Shown one piece after another: positions 8,654 through 17,471 of a stretch of DNA of 64,000 bases. The DNA lies in assembly GCF_000426765.1 (NCBI RefSeq), contig NZ_AUFZ01000017.1:1-64000 (forward strand), written 5' to 3'. The notes beneath the pieces are model-generated. The model worked only from the letters and a program-made list of their open reading frames with translations. It was not told the origin of the DNA and did no database searches. The position numbers were made by a program, and so were the translations under genes. The DNA is from Vibrio litoralis DSM 17657. GTDB taxonomy: Bacteria; Pseudomonadota; Gammaproteobacteria; Enterobacterales; Vibrionaceae. Positions within the stretch are counted from its first letter, which is position 1. Every line of letters starts with the position of its first letter.

Positions 8654-8690
8654 AGAGCCTCGATATTGAACATATCGAGGCTCTTTTTAT
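8654..8690. terminator. Bidirectional intrinsic terminator
   Basis: A perfect 13-bp stem (AGAGCCTCGATAT / ATATCGAGGCTCT) with a 5-nt loop is followed by TTTTTAT. It sits between the convergent barrel genes ending at 8632 and 8720. Confidence 0.85.
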
Positions 8691-8719
8691 TTTAGATATT
8701 CTTGTTATATTAGGTAGAG

Positions 8720-9325
8720 TTAGAAGCGGTAAGCAACACCAAATGCCAGTGTTGAAGATACTAAAGAGTAGGCATCACCATCGTTGTTTTCTTCTTCACT
8801 AAAGAATAAATCCCCTTGATAGATAGCTCGTACCGATAAATGAGGTAGGAAGTTTGGTGTATACTCAACACCTGTACCAAAGTGGAAACCGACATTATCC
8901 TCAGTAAGATCGCTATCTACGTAGGCAAGACCAGGAAGGGCAAATAAGCGTATACCATTGTCAAAAGTGTAACCAATATTGGCGGCAACCGAGTAACTTT
9001 TGACCGATTCTTTTCCGAATGTTTGACCACCAGATTTTACCTTCACATCGCCATAGTTAATATAATTTGCTTCAACTCCGACAATTTTGTTGAAGTAATA
9101 GCCACCATAAATTTGGTGACTAGTACTGCTTGTATCAGTTTCTGCATTAGAGTTGATTTGTTCTTTTGCAATATCATCATCACTGAAATACGACTGACCA
9201 AAACCAGAACCAAGATAAAAACCTGAAAAATCTCGGTTGGTTGTATCTGCATCAGCTGCTAGAGTAGGTGCTGCAATAGGTAATGTAGTGCCTAATAAAC
9301 AAAGCACTAATTTTAAATTCTTCAT
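8720..9325 (-). CDS. Outer-membrane beta-barrel protein (OmpA-like/opacity fold)
   Basis: The 201-residue precursor has signal peptide MKNLKLVLCLLGTTLPIAAP...TLA. The mature protein starts with GFYLGSGFGQSYF and continues with strands HQIYGGYYFNKIVGVEANYI, SVAANIGYTF, HFGTGVEYTPNFLPHLSVRA, ending in TLAFGVAYRF. A terminal Phe after alternating residues is the BAM recognition end of outer-membrane barrels. The CAT at 9323-9325 is preceded (on the minus strand) by AGAGGGA, giving the start; the longer reading from 9358 would bury the signal peptide. It is convergent with the other barrel gene. Role unknown. Confidence 0.75.
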   Translation of the reverse strand: MKNLKLVLCLLGTTLPIAAPTLAADADTTNRDFSGFYLGSGFGQSYFSDDDIAKEQINSNAETDTSSTSHQIYGGYYFNKIVGVEANYINYGDVKVKSGGQTFGKESVKSYSVAANIGYTFDNGIRLFALPGLAYVDSDLTEDNVGFHFGTGVEYTPNFLPHLSVRAIYQGDLFFSEEENNDGDAYSLVSSTLAFGVAYRF

Positions 9326-9551
9326 ATATTTCCCTCTGAAATGTGATGCAGTTAACATATCACTGTGATGTTTTATTTGTAATTAAATATTAACCAATTA
9401 TTGATTTGACGCAATTTATATAGGAAATATGAATCAATTAAACATTCAGCAAACAAATAATCGCACTGTACTTAACGTGTTGTGATCTTATTTGTATCAA
9501 TATAAATATTGCGTTTACATATGCTGTGTTTTATCGATTTAAGGTGTGCCA

Positions 9552-10331
9552 ATGCTTTTACAGTTAGACGAAGTTGAAGAGCTACGCCAAGCCAAGCAAT
9601 TATTGGAAAACCCTGGCTTGGCCGCCAAAATGTCCAACGCGATAGGCTCACCCATAGAGCAAGGGTTAAAACTATTACCTAAAAGTTGGAATAGCAGTAT
9701 TAATGATGTGACGCAAAAAGCCTTATTAAAAGCCTCTGATGCTGCAATTTACACGATGAAGAGCACGGCTACTGGACTCGCTTCAAACCGAATGCATAAG
9801 TTGAGTGTTGCGGTAACTGGCGGGGTTGGTGGGTTTTTTGGTGTCGCCGGTATTGCGGTTGAGCTGCCCATTTCAACCACGATTATGTTGCGCTCGATTG
9901 CGGATATTGCACGTGCGGAAGGGGAATCGGTTTCTAACCTAGAGACCAAATTAGCTTGTTTAGAAGTGTTTGCACTAGGTGGAAAAAGCAAACAAGATGA
10001 TGGTGCTGAAAGTGGTTACTATGCAGTAAGAACCGCATTAGCGAAATCTGTGCTCGATGCTTCAGAGTTTCTAGCTAAAAAAACCATTACCGACCAAGGT
10101 TCGCCGATTTTGGTGAAGTTTACCGCTGAAATAGCCAAACGATTTGGTATTCAAGTTACTGAAAAAGCGGCAGCCCAAGCAGTACCAGCAATTGGTGCAG
10201 CAGGTGGCGCAATCATTAATACTATCTTTATTGGCCATTATCAGGACATGGCAACCGGGCATTTTATTATCCGCCGCTTAGAAAGAACCTATGGCAAGGA
10301 ACTCGTGCAGCAAGAGTACAATAAGCTTTGA
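9552..10331 (+). CDS. EcsC-family protein
   Basis: This 259-residue protein matches the EcsC family. A helical N-terminus is followed by a glycine-rich hydrophobic hairpin (VAVTGGVGGFFGVAGIAVELP) and the family-typical STTIMLRSIADIARAEGE. A second hydrophobic segment (AVPAIGAAGGAIINTIFIGHY) follows, and the protein ends with the ATGHFIIRRLERTYG motif. The family is named after Bacillus EcsC; its biochemical role is not established. AAGG at 9541 gives ATG 9552, six bases into the open frame (GTG at 9546 is the alternative). The gene appears monocistronic. Confidence 0.8.
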   Translation: MLLQLDEVEELRQAKQLLENPGLAAKMSNAIGSPIEQGLKLLPKSWNSSINDVTQKALLKASDAAIYTMKSTATGLASNRMHKLSVAVTGGVGGFFGVAGIAVELPISTTIMLRSIADIARAEGESVSNLETKLACLEVFALGGKSKQDDGAESGYYAVRTALAKSVLDASEFLAKKTITDQGSPILVKFTAEIAKRFGIQVTEKAAAQAVPAIGAAGGAIINTIFIGHYQDMATGHFIIRRLERTYGKELVQQEYNKL

Positions 10332-10453
10332 TACCAATTCCAACAAGTAACTGAGCACTTTAGTTTGCTAAAAATTTATACTATTTACTTATTGGATTTT
10401 GCATGATGATTTATCTCCTATACTGAATAACACTCAATAAAAAGGAGATGATT

Positions 10454-10990
10454 ATGCAGGAACAAGTTCTTGAGTTTTGGTTTCAAGTCTTATCGCCAGA
10501 GCAGTGGTGGGCAAAGGATCCCGAATTAGACTCTTTAATTGAATACAAGTTTGCTAATTTACATATTCAAGCAGAGCAAGGAGAGCTTTACACATGGCGC
10601 TCAGAGCCGAAAGGGGCGCTTGCAGAAATCATCATTCTTGACCAATTTTCCCGTAATATTTATCGAGATACGCCAAGAGCTTTTGCTAGCGATGCTCAAG
10701 CTTTAACACTTTCCCAAGTAGCGATTAGCCAAGGTCTTGATCAACATTTAAGCAAAGATGAACGTTTGTTTTTATATTTGCCTTATATGCACAGCGAATC
10801 AGCAATGATCCATGAAATTGCCGTTGGGTTATTTACTGAACTCGGTTTGCCATCCAATCTAGGTTTTGAATATAAGCACAAAGCGATTATTGAACGTTTT
10901 GGTCGTTACCCTCACCGTAATGATATTTTAGGCCGACCTTCAACCGACGCCGAGGTTGAGTTTTTAAAACAACCTAACGCCGGTTTTTAG
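10454..10990 (+). CDS. DUF924 family protein
   Basis: This 178-residue helical protein carries the DUF924 pattern: an N-terminal VLEFWF, then a W-rich segment (SPEQWWAKD), LAEIIILDQFSRNIYR, and AFASDAQAL. Next come the central ERLFLYLPYMHSES motif and a C-terminal FGRYPHRNDILGR. The fold resembles TPR-like helical repeats; no activity is assigned to the family. GGAG at 10444-10447 with 6-nt spacing supports ATG 10454 rather than ATG 10448. It is convergent with the M32 peptidase and no terminator was found between them (only 23 bp). Confidence 0.85.
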   Translation: MQEQVLEFWFQVLSPEQWWAKDPELDSLIEYKFANLHIQAEQGELYTWRSEPKGALAEIIILDQFSRNIYRDTPRAFASDAQALTLSQVAISQGLDQHLSKDERLFLYLPYMHSESAMIHEIAVGLFTELGLPSNLGFEYKHKAIIERFGRYPHRNDILGRPSTDAEVEFLKQPNAGF

Positions 10991-11013
10991 TCTAATTACG
11001 TATTCAGTACACT

Positions 11014-12495
11014 TTACAAATAACGTGACTTTAAATGCGCTTTGAAATGCTCGGCGTTTAAGGTTTCGCCAGTGGCTTGTTTAACAAGATCATCGGTTGA
11101 AAACTGACTAGCTTTCTTCCAAATATTCTCATCTAACCAAGCAAAGATTAAGCTTAAATCGCCTGATTCAATTACTTCAGAAACATTTACTTGTTTACGC
11201 ATACTTGCCATGAATTGAGCAGCATACATGGCACCAAGTGTGTAACTTGGGAAGTAACCAAAAGCGCCGTCGGTCCAGTGAATATCTTGCATACAACCAT
11301 TTTGGTAATTATCTTTGGTTGATAAGCCAAGGTAAGCCTGCATTTTTTGATCCCATAACTCTGGAACATCTTTATAAGAGATATTGCCATTCATCAAATC
11401 ACGTTCAATTTCATAACGTAGGATGACATGAGCAGGATAGGTGAGCTCATCGGCATCAACACGAATAAAGCCTTTTTCTACGCGAGTATAAAGCTTGCGG
11501 AAATTGTCCGCCGAAAAGGCAGGTTGATCTCCAGCTCGAAATTCACTTCTCGCCATTGCTGATAAATGGTTAATAAATTCTGGGCTGCGGCCTAGTTGCA
11601 TTTCAAAGAACAGAGATTGTGATTCATGAATACCCATTGATCTGGCTTCACCGACGGGTAAACCTGCTAATGAGGTAGGTAACCCTTGTTCATAACGAGC
11701 GTGCCCAGTTTCATGAATTGTGCCCATTAGCGATTGGATAAAATCATTTTCATCATAGCGAGTAGTGATCCGAACATCAGTCGGTACGCCGCCACAAAAT
11801 GGATGCACGCTTTCATCTAAGCGGCCATGCTCAAAATCAAACTGCAAAAACTTCATCGCTTTTAAGCCTAGTGCTTTTTGTTGTGAACTTGGAAAGCGAC
11901 CTTTCGGATATATCACACTTTCCTTGTCTTGCTTTTCAATCACTCGATCCACAAGATTGGGCAGCCAAGTTTTCACATTTTCAAACACGACATCTAACGA
12001 TTGGCTGGTTGTGCCGGGCTCATAGAGCGAGAGCATGGCATCGTAAGGCGTAGTGCCTAAACTATCGGCGCGAATCTGTGCTTCTTGCTGGGATAGGTTT
12101 ACCACTTCTTGCCAATTTTGAGCGAAGCCATTCCAATCATTTTGTTTACGTTGTGTTCGCCAAGCATGTTCACATTTAGAACCGGCTAAGGATTTGGCTT
12201 GTACGAGATCTTGTGGAAGGACGGTAGCCTGCTGCCAGCGCTGTTTCATTTCACGTAAACTGGCTTTCTCGATAGGGCTTAATGATTCTTGTTCTGCTTC
12301 ATGGAACCAGTCTTCTAATTGTGGCTCAGTGCTGAGTTGATGAATTAACACTGATAATTCTGCCATTGCTTTGGAGCGAGCTTCATTGCCACCGCTTGGC
12401 ATAACGGCAGCTTGATCCCAACCAGAGATTGCCGCTAAATGATTAAAGTTAGCGATTTTCTGTGCGTGTTGAACGAGTTTTTGATAATGGATCAT
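11014..12495 (-). CDS. M32 family metallocarboxypeptidase (carboxypeptidase Taq-like)
   Basis: This 493-residue zinc carboxypeptidase has the M32 signature HETGH at residues 261-265. It is followed by the downstream glutamate-bearing helix (GEARSMGIHESQSLFFEMQ), and the protein is helical throughout. M32 enzymes remove C-terminal residues from peptides in the cytosol and tolerate most residues except proline. The family length is about 490-510, so the gene looks complete. The start codon lies directly after a TAAGGAAA-type ribosome site on the minus strand. No operon partner is seen. Confidence 0.9.
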   Translation of the reverse strand: MIHYQKLVQHAQKIANFNHLAAISGWDQAAVMPSGGNEARSKAMAELSVLIHQLSTEPQLEDWFHEAEQESLSPIEKASLREMKQRWQQATVLPQDLVQAKSLAGSKCEHAWRTQRKQNDWNGFAQNWQEVVNLSQQEAQIRADSLGTTPYDAMLSLYEPGTTSQSLDVVFENVKTWLPNLVDRVIEKQDKESVIYPKGRFPSSQQKALGLKAMKFLQFDFEHGRLDESVHPFCGGVPTDVRITTRYDENDFIQSLMGTIHETGHARYEQGLPTSLAGLPVGEARSMGIHESQSLFFEMQLGRSPEFINHLSAMARSEFRAGDQPAFSADNFRKLYTRVEKGFIRVDADELTYPAHVILRYEIERDLMNGNISYKDVPELWDQKMQAYLGLSTKDNYQNGCMQDIHWTDGAFGYFPSYTLGAMYAAQFMASMRKQVNVSEVIESGDLSLIFAWLDENIWKKASQFSTDDLVKQATGETLNAEHFKAHLKSRYL

Positions 12496-12630
12496 AATTT
12501 TCCTTAATTCATTGCTGCGCAGTATGACTTCATCTTATAACATCTTGAAAAGAACGCTGCAAAACTCTTTATTTACTAAGCTTTCACTGATATAACAAAC
12601 ATTCATTTGGACGTTTACCATAGGGACATT

Positions 12631-13272
12631 ATGGACTTTTATATCATCAATTCTGGCGCATTTTTGATTGCGATTACTATTTTGACACTCACTCCGGGAT
12701 TGGATACCGCACTTGTGATCAGGAACACGTCTCGAAGTGGTAGTGTAGACGGTTGTGTGACCAGTTTAGGGATCTGCTGTGGTTTGTTTGTCCATGCCAC
12801 GTTATCTGCCATTGGTATTTCAGCGATATTGCTACAGTCTGCTGAACTATTCCATGCGATGAAATTAGTCGGTGCAGCTTATCTAATCTACCTTGGTGTA
12901 ACCAGCTTAATTGCGATTTGGAAAGGCCAGGGTCAATTAGATGTCACAAGTGGTACAGTTGGAAAACCATTATCTGCTAAGCGCTCGTTCCGTGAAGGTT
13001 TATTGTCGAATGTGCTTAACCCGAAAACAGCGGTATTTTATTTAGCCTTTTTGCCTCAATTTATTAATCCTGAGCATTCAGCTTTACTACAGTCATTATT
13101 CATGGCCTCGATTCACTTTGTGATTGCGATGGTATGGCAGTGTGGCATCGCGACTATGGTGCATTCTGCGAAAAACTGGGTGCAAAATTCCTCAGCAATG
13201 AAGTGGATGGAAGGGATCACTGGTGCCGTTTTGATTACTCTTGGTCTAAAATTAGCATTAGGTAACGATTAA
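12631..13272 (+). CDS. LysE/RhtB-family amino acid exporter
   Basis: This 213-residue polytopic membrane protein carries the LysE/RhtB signature near the N-terminus (TLTPGLDTALVIRNTSRSG). It then has GICCGLFVHATLSAIGISAI, the LVGAAYLIYLGV segment and SNVLNPKTAVFYLAFLPQFI, with five to six hydrophobic helices. The family exports amino acids or homoserine lactone-like compounds driven by proton motive force. AGGGA before ATG 12631 sets the start; the frame is open upstream to 12607. The substrate is not predictable from sequence. Confidence 0.88.
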   Translation: MDFYIINSGAFLIAITILTLTPGLDTALVIRNTSRSGSVDGCVTSLGICCGLFVHATLSAIGISAILLQSAELFHAMKLVGAAYLIYLGVTSLIAIWKGQGQLDVTSGTVGKPLSAKRSFREGLLSNVLNPKTAVFYLAFLPQFINPEHSALLQSLFMASIHFVIAMVWQCGIATMVHSAKNWVQNSSAMKWMEGITGAVLITLGLKLALGND

Positions 13273-13390
13273 GTGCTTGAATGAATGCGGGACTTCACAA
13301 AGTGATGCTGTATTCAGTAAAAATGACATTGTGAAAACAAACCTTGCAATAGGGGATGCTGTAATTTCATGATAAATTTTTGTTCGAGAT

Positions 13391-13577
13391 AAAAGCATTT
13401 TAGGCAAGGCAAGTCGGTTGTAGCTTAGTACTCTAAGTAAATGAGACTTAACGAAGTATAAAATGCTTTTAGCCGAACCCTTTGGGCAGCGTTTGTTGGG
13501 CCTTTGAGCTGCGTTATCGGCTTCTCGTGTAGGTTAACTACACCACGAAGCCTCTGCCTTGCTTAAAGGCCCAACAA
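13391..13577. repeat. Vibrio-type long inverted-repeat element
   Basis: The noncoding gap after the LysE gene contains two nested palindromes. AAAAGCATTTTA (13391-13402) pairs perfectly with TAAAATGCTTTT (13459-13470). TTGTTGGGCCTTTGAGC (from 13493) pairs with GCTTAAAGGCCCAACAA (to 13577) and encloses GGCTTCTCGTGTAG/CTACACCACGAAGCC. The composite resembles a dispersed Vibrio intergenic repeat. It has no ORF and no T-run after the big stem. The rest of 13273-13709 holds no recognisable gene. Confidence 0.65.
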
Positions 13578-13709
13578 TTCGCTGCAAAAATCATCATGAA
13601 AATACTGCAGCCCCTAACTAGGTAATTTTCCATGAAGATGTTATAAATTTTTAAGCTTATTGAATAACTTACTGACTTTTGTAAGCGACATAACATTGAA
13701 AGGGATACT

Positions 13710-13868
13710 ATGACTCGATTGATTGCCATTGCCATCTTTGTGGTGCTTGCATATTTGCTACTGAAATATCGAACCAATGCCAAACTACAAACCTGGGTGG
13801 CAATAGTCTTGTCATCTGCATTACTAATCTATATTAGCTCCGTGGTGATTACTGAGCTTGTTCGTTAG
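13710..13868 (+). CDS. Small two-helix membrane protein (52 aa)
   Basis: This short ORF (MTRLIAIAIFVVLAYLLLKY...) has a first hydrophobic helix at residues 3-20, a short polar loop KYRTNAKLQTW, and a second helix WVAIVLSSALLIYISSVVI ending ELVR. GAAAGGGAT lies just before the ATG with good spacing. It precedes the coiled-coil gene by 54 bp in the same direction, so the two may share a transcript. No family recognised. The membrane hairpin and ribosome site argue that it is real; function unknown. Confidence 0.6.
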   Translation: MTRLIAIAIFVVLAYLLLKYRTNAKLQTWVAIVLSSALLIYISSVVITELVR

Positions 13869-13922
13869 GTATGCATTTCCATTGGTTCAACATCGTTAAT
13901 AAATCTAGGAAACACGACATCC

Positions 13923-14582
13923 ATGAATAATAAAGTTCCGCTCATGATTTCAACAGTTATTGGGGTTGTTTTAGGCTCGGTGATTACTTACGCCGTTATT
14001 AACCCATCAGCAAAAGAAGCAACACTTCAGCAAAATGAACTGGCTGGAAAACATCAGCAATTATTAGCGAAAGTCGAAACATTACAAACTAAGCTAGATA
14101 CCGAAGGGCAATCATTCGAACAAAAATCTCAGCAACAACAAGAAAAGATAGATCAACTGACTCAACAGTTATCGAAACTACAGCAGCAAAAGAAAAAAGT
14201 TGAAAAAACCTTAGTTGTGCAAAAAGAGCAAGCGGTTTCATTGAAAACAGAAAATAAGCAGCTAGAGAAAACCACTGAACTACAAAGTGATTTATATAAA
14301 CAGTCCCATGAGTTATTTGATAAAGAAGATGAGTTGGAATCTCAAGTTGCTAAGCTGACAACGACTCGTGATAAGTTGGCGGCTCAAACAAAAAAACTCA
14401 AAGAAGAGTGTAAGTTATTTAAAGACGGCACCAGTTGGGATCCTAAATCAGACTCATGTAAAAAAGAGAAGCTCGCCACTGAGCAAATCGGAAAAATTGA
14501 TAGCGCTCTAGTTAAGAAAAAGCAAGAACTCGCCGATGTGAAAGCCTTAATTACGAAGCTAGGTATAAAACCTCAGAGTTAA
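13923..14582 (+). CDS. Inner-membrane-anchored coiled-coil protein, function unknown
   Basis: This 219-residue protein has an N-terminal uncleaved membrane helix (PLMISTVIGVVLGSVITYAVI). A long heptad-rich coiled coil follows from about residue 35 to 165, rich in Gln, Lys and Glu. A short Cys-containing loop (EECKLFKDGTSWDPKSDSCKKE) and a final helix come after. The two cysteines could form a disulfide if the domain is periplasmic. The architecture suggests an envelope scaffold or tether, but no named family is recognised. It ends at a strong terminator and follows a small membrane protein. Confidence 0.65.
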   Translation: MNNKVPLMISTVIGVVLGSVITYAVINPSAKEATLQQNELAGKHQQLLAKVETLQTKLDTEGQSFEQKSQQQQEKIDQLTQQLSKLQQQKKKVEKTLVVQKEQAVSLKTENKQLEKTTELQSDLYKQSHELFDKEDELESQVAKLTTTRDKLAAQTKKLKEECKLFKDGTSWDPKSDSCKKEKLATEQIGKIDSALVKKKQELADVKALITKLGIKPQS

Positions 14583-14628
14583 AGTTTAATCGTTATACGT
14601 AGCTCTTAGCTGAGGCTATTTAATAAAA

Positions 14629-14662
14629 GAAAGGCGATACTCTGATGTATCGCCTTTCTTCA
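14629..14662. terminator. Intrinsic terminator between convergent genes
   Basis: GAAAGGCGATAC and GTATCGCCTTTC form a perfect 12-bp stem with a 6-nt loop, flanked by A-rich and T-rich sides. It serves the coiled-coil gene and, from the other strand, yajQ. Confidence 0.8.
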
Positions 14663-14686
14663 TTAAAGTTGTAGTGGATGATGGAT

Positions 14687-15169
14687 TTAGTCTTTAAAGT
14701 TATTGAATTGGAAGGGTTGGTCCATCTCGGAACCTTTTACGAGTGCCATAACTTGCTGTAAATCATCACGCTTTTTACCAGTTACACGAACTTTATCACC
14801 TTGAATCGAAGCTTGAACTTTGATTTTCGAGTCTTTAATCAGTTTTACCACTTTCTTGGCAATGGCAACATCAATGCCTTGTTTAAAGCTGGCTTCTTGA
14901 GTGTGCGTTTTACCAGTTTGGTCGGCTTTTTGTAAGTCTACCGCATTGGCATCGACACCACGCTTAGCAAGTTGACCACGAAGCATAGTCATCATTTGTC
15001 CAAGTTGATATTCGTTTTCTGCAGTCAGTTTTACAATATCGTTCTTAAACTCAAAGCTAGCGTTTACGTTACGAAAGTCAAAACGTGTATCCAACTCACG
15101 ATTGGCGTTTTCTGCGGCGTTTCTTACTTCAACGCTGTCCACTTCAGAAATTATGTCAAATGAAGGCAT
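14687..15169 (-). CDS. yajQ: YajQ family nucleotide-binding protein
   Basis: This 160-residue protein with two ferredoxin-like repeats matches YajQ. It begins [11 protein letters not shown], has the basic/acidic [16 protein letters not shown] strand region, [18 protein letters not shown] in the middle, and ends [17 protein letters not shown]. YajQ homologues bind nucleotides (some bind cyclic di-GMP) and tRNA. It lies 2 bp after the DAHP synthase stop codon, so translation is probably coupled in one operon. The GGAGAAG ribosome site lies inside the end of the upstream gene. Confidence 0.95.
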   Translation of the reverse strand: MPSFDIISEVDSVEVRNAAENANRELDTRFDFRNVNASFEFKNDIVKLTAENEYQLGQMMTMLRGQLAKRGVDANAVDLQKADQTGKTHTQEASFKQGIDVAIAKKVVKLIKDSKIKVQASIQGDKVRVTGKKRDDLQQVMALVKGSEMDQPFQFNNFKD

Positions 15170-15171
15170 GT

Positions 15172-16233
15172 TCAGTTCTTCTCCGATTGATTCTTAATGG
15201 TATTGGCAAGCATGTCGAGCATGGTTACCGTATCTTTCCAACTTAGGCATGGATCAGTAATCGATTTACCATAGGTGAGGGCATTCAAGTCCGTCATTGG
15301 TTGATTACCTTCCTCGATAAAGCTTTCCGCCATGATACCTGCGATTGATTGAGATCCATTGCTGATTTGGTTGCAAATATCTTGCGCCACATCTAATTGT
15401 TTACGATGCTCTTTCTGGCAGTTAGCGTGGCTGAAATCTACTACTAAGCGGGGCGTTAAGCCTACATCGATTAATTGTTCACAAGCAGATTTAATCGATT
15501 CTGCATCAAAGTTAGGGCCTGTATCACCGCCACGTAAAATAGTATGACCGTATGGGTTACCCGATGTGCGATAAACCGTCATTCGACCATTTTTATCTGG
15601 CGAGCAAAAGTAATGGGACGCTTGTGCTGCACGAATGGCATCGGTTGAAATCTTCACATTGCCATTGGTACCATTCTTAAACCCAACAGGGCAAGAAAGC
15701 GCCGAAGCCATTTCACGGTGAATTTGGGACTCAGTGGTACGTGCACCGATTGCGCCCCATGAAATAAGGTCAGCGATATATTGGCCGGTCACCATGTCTA
15801 AAAACTCAGTCGCAGTAGCTAAGCCAAGCTTATTGATATCGAGCAGTAATTTACGAGCTTTGTTTAAACCGTCTTCTAACGCGTAACTACCGTCGAGGTT
15901 AGGATCGGTAATTAAGCCTTTCCAACCAATCACCGTTCTTGGTTTTTCAAAGTAAGTACGCATCACAATAAATAGCTGATCTTTGTATTGATCTTGCAGT
16001 TCATTAAGGCGTTGCGCATAGTCCAGTGCTGCGTTGGTATCATGAACCGAGCATGGTCCAACAATCGCCAGTAGGCGAGAATCTTTACCTGACAAAATGT
16101 TTTCTATCTGGCGGCGCGAGTTTTCAATATGTTCTGCCACATCATCAGGCAGTGGGTGAGCTTGCATTAATTCCATCGGCGTAGGCATAGGCCCTAACGC
16201 TTGAGTTCTTAGCTCATCGGTTTTTAAAGGCAT
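15172..16233 (-). CDS. aroH: 3-deoxy-7-phosphoheptulonate (DAHP) synthase, AroH-like (Trp type)
   Basis: This 353-residue class I DAHP synthase condenses PEP and erythrose 4-phosphate in the first shikimate step. It shows [61 protein letters not shown] (in pieces) and the metal-binding [11 protein letters not shown]. The N-terminal TDELRT and [20 protein letters not shown] resemble the Trp-sensitive E. coli enzyme more than AroF or AroG, which suggests Trp feedback, but allosteric type needs testing. No clear TrpR or TyrR box was seen upstream. It is co-directional with yajQ and divergent from a PEP-synthase-like gene. Confidence 0.9.
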   Translation of the reverse strand: MPLKTDELRTQALGPMPTPMELMQAHPLPDDVAEHIENSRRQIENILSGKDSRLLAIVGPCSVHDTNAALDYAQRLNELQDQYKDQLFIVMRTYFEKPRTVIGWKGLITDPNLDGSYALEDGLNKARKLLLDINKLGLATATEFLDMVTGQYIADLISWGAIGARTTESQIHREMASALSCPVGFKNGTNGNVKISTDAIRAAQASHYFCSPDKNGRMTVYRTSGNPYGHTILRGGDTGPNFDAESIKSACEQLIDVGLTPRLVVDFSHANCQKEHRKQLDVAQDICNQISNGSQSIAGIMAESFIEEGNQPMTDLNALTYGKSITDPCLSWKDTVTMLDMLANTIKNQSEKN

Positions 16234-16432
16234 TCGTTTGTCTTCATTTAAAGATACACTGGCTAAAGATAACGGAAATAGCGGAGGGAATAAACGTTCA
16301 CGGACATTTTGTTGGGGAATTTTATTACTTTGTTATTAATTGATGTCTTATTAAGCAGGAAATTGGGATTTTTCTTGTTTTGTTTCTCTAATCTCAGTAT
16401 TTTCAGACTATAACTATATTAATGGAGTTATT

Positions 16433-17323
16433 ATGTCGGATACTGTGCAAGGGACAATCCCAACTAATGCATTACTAGGGGATGTGCTGCCATCTTCTCA
16501 ATCATCAATTGAAAGTGCGACGCATCTGTTTGTCTCGTTAAGTGATTTAGTGCAAGAAAGCATTTTTTATCACCCAGAAATTGGGCTGCATTTGGATACC
16601 TTATCTGAGGTAGATAAATCGAGTTTACAAGCACTACTTGGTGAACAATCTGCTGATGAACATTTCGTGTCGACGCTAGTATCGCGTATCGAGTCTTCAA
16701 TATTACCCCAACATAAACAGGTGAGAGTCTGCTTATCCGATGCTGACAGTTATGCTTATAAGGCTCTGATTGGTGGCAGTATTGAAAAGCAGGAAGTTAA
16801 CCCTGTGATAGGCGTTCGAGGTGTTTCTCGTTTTGCTTCTGCTGAATATACCCATTCCTTTGAACTTGAATGTAAAGTGATTAAACAGCTACGTGAGAAA
16901 GGAATCGATATTGAAATCGTAGTGCCATTTGTAAGAGCGTTAAGTGATGCTGCAATGGTGATTGATCGTTTGGCTGTTCAAGGGCTACCGAGAGGGCTGG
17001 GTGGATTAAAAGTTCTGTATTGCTGTGATGCGCCTTCTTCAGTGTTGCTCGCGGATAAGCTTCTCCAGTATTTTGATGGTTTAGTGGTGAATACCGGCAA
17101 TTTAACTCAATTAACCTTGGGGGTAGATATCCATAACGAAGCATTAGAATCGTTATTTAATCCAGATCATGAAGCGGTATTAATGCTGTTATCACAAGCA
17201 GTAAAAGCGGCCAGTCATGCGAATAAGCCTTGTGTGGTGTACTGTCAAAATCTTACGGACTATCCTAAGATCCAAGAAATGCTGGCGGAGCTAGACTCGG
17301 TACAAGTTCTTGCTGCTGTGTAA
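16433..17323 (+). CDS. Stand-alone PEP-synthase-like C-terminal domain protein (probable pseudoenzyme)
   Basis: The 296-residue protein resembles only the C-terminal TIM-barrel (PEP/pyruvate) domain of PEP synthase PpsA. NPVIGVRGVSRFASAEY matches PpsA NPMLGFRGAARYVSE; GLKVLYCCDAPSSVLLA matches MMCEIPSNALLA; NTGNLTQLTLGVD matches GSNDMTQLALGLD. The Mg-ligand Glu is Asp and the GSND Asp is Asn. The ICGQGPSD catalytic loop is reduced to YCQNLTDY, keeping the Cys. The ATP-grasp and phospho-His domains are absent. The first ~110 residues are not recognisable. It probably binds PEP or a partner without full catalysis. It is divergent from aroH, with GGAG before ATG 16433. Confidence 0.75.
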   Translation: MSDTVQGTIPTNALLGDVLPSSQSSIESATHLFVSLSDLVQESIFYHPEIGLHLDTLSEVDKSSLQALLGEQSADEHFVSTLVSRIESSILPQHKQVRVCLSDADSYAYKALIGGSIEKQEVNPVIGVRGVSRFASAEYTHSFELECKVIKQLREKGIDIEIVVPFVRALSDAAMVIDRLAVQGLPRGLGGLKVLYCCDAPSSVLLADKLLQYFDGLVVNTGNLTQLTLGVDIHNEALESLFNPDHEAVLMLLSQAVKAASHANKPCVVYCQNLTDYPKIQEMLAELDSVQVLAAV

Positions 17324-17352
17324 TTAATCAAAACATACTATCGTTGTCACAA

Positions 17353-17380
17353 AAAGCCGACTTAACTGTCGGTTTTTTTT
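17353..17380 (+). terminator. Intrinsic terminator
   Basis: AGCCGAC and GTCGGTT pair (one G-T pair) around a 6-nt loop and are followed by eight Ts. It terminates the PEP-synthase-like gene. Confidence 0.8.
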
Positions 17381-17471
17381 ATGTCGCTAACAGCTTGTCA
17401 ATTTTACTGTTGACGAAGTTGTTAATACTGATTTAACTGGTCTGATGTGATAACTAAAAAGGAACATATCC

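Noticed and set aside
16234..16432. A TrpR or TyrR operator upstream of aroH
   Set aside because: No GTACTAGTT-type or TGTAAA-N6-TTTACA sequence was found in the divergent region, so regulation by Trp or Tyr repressors is not supported.
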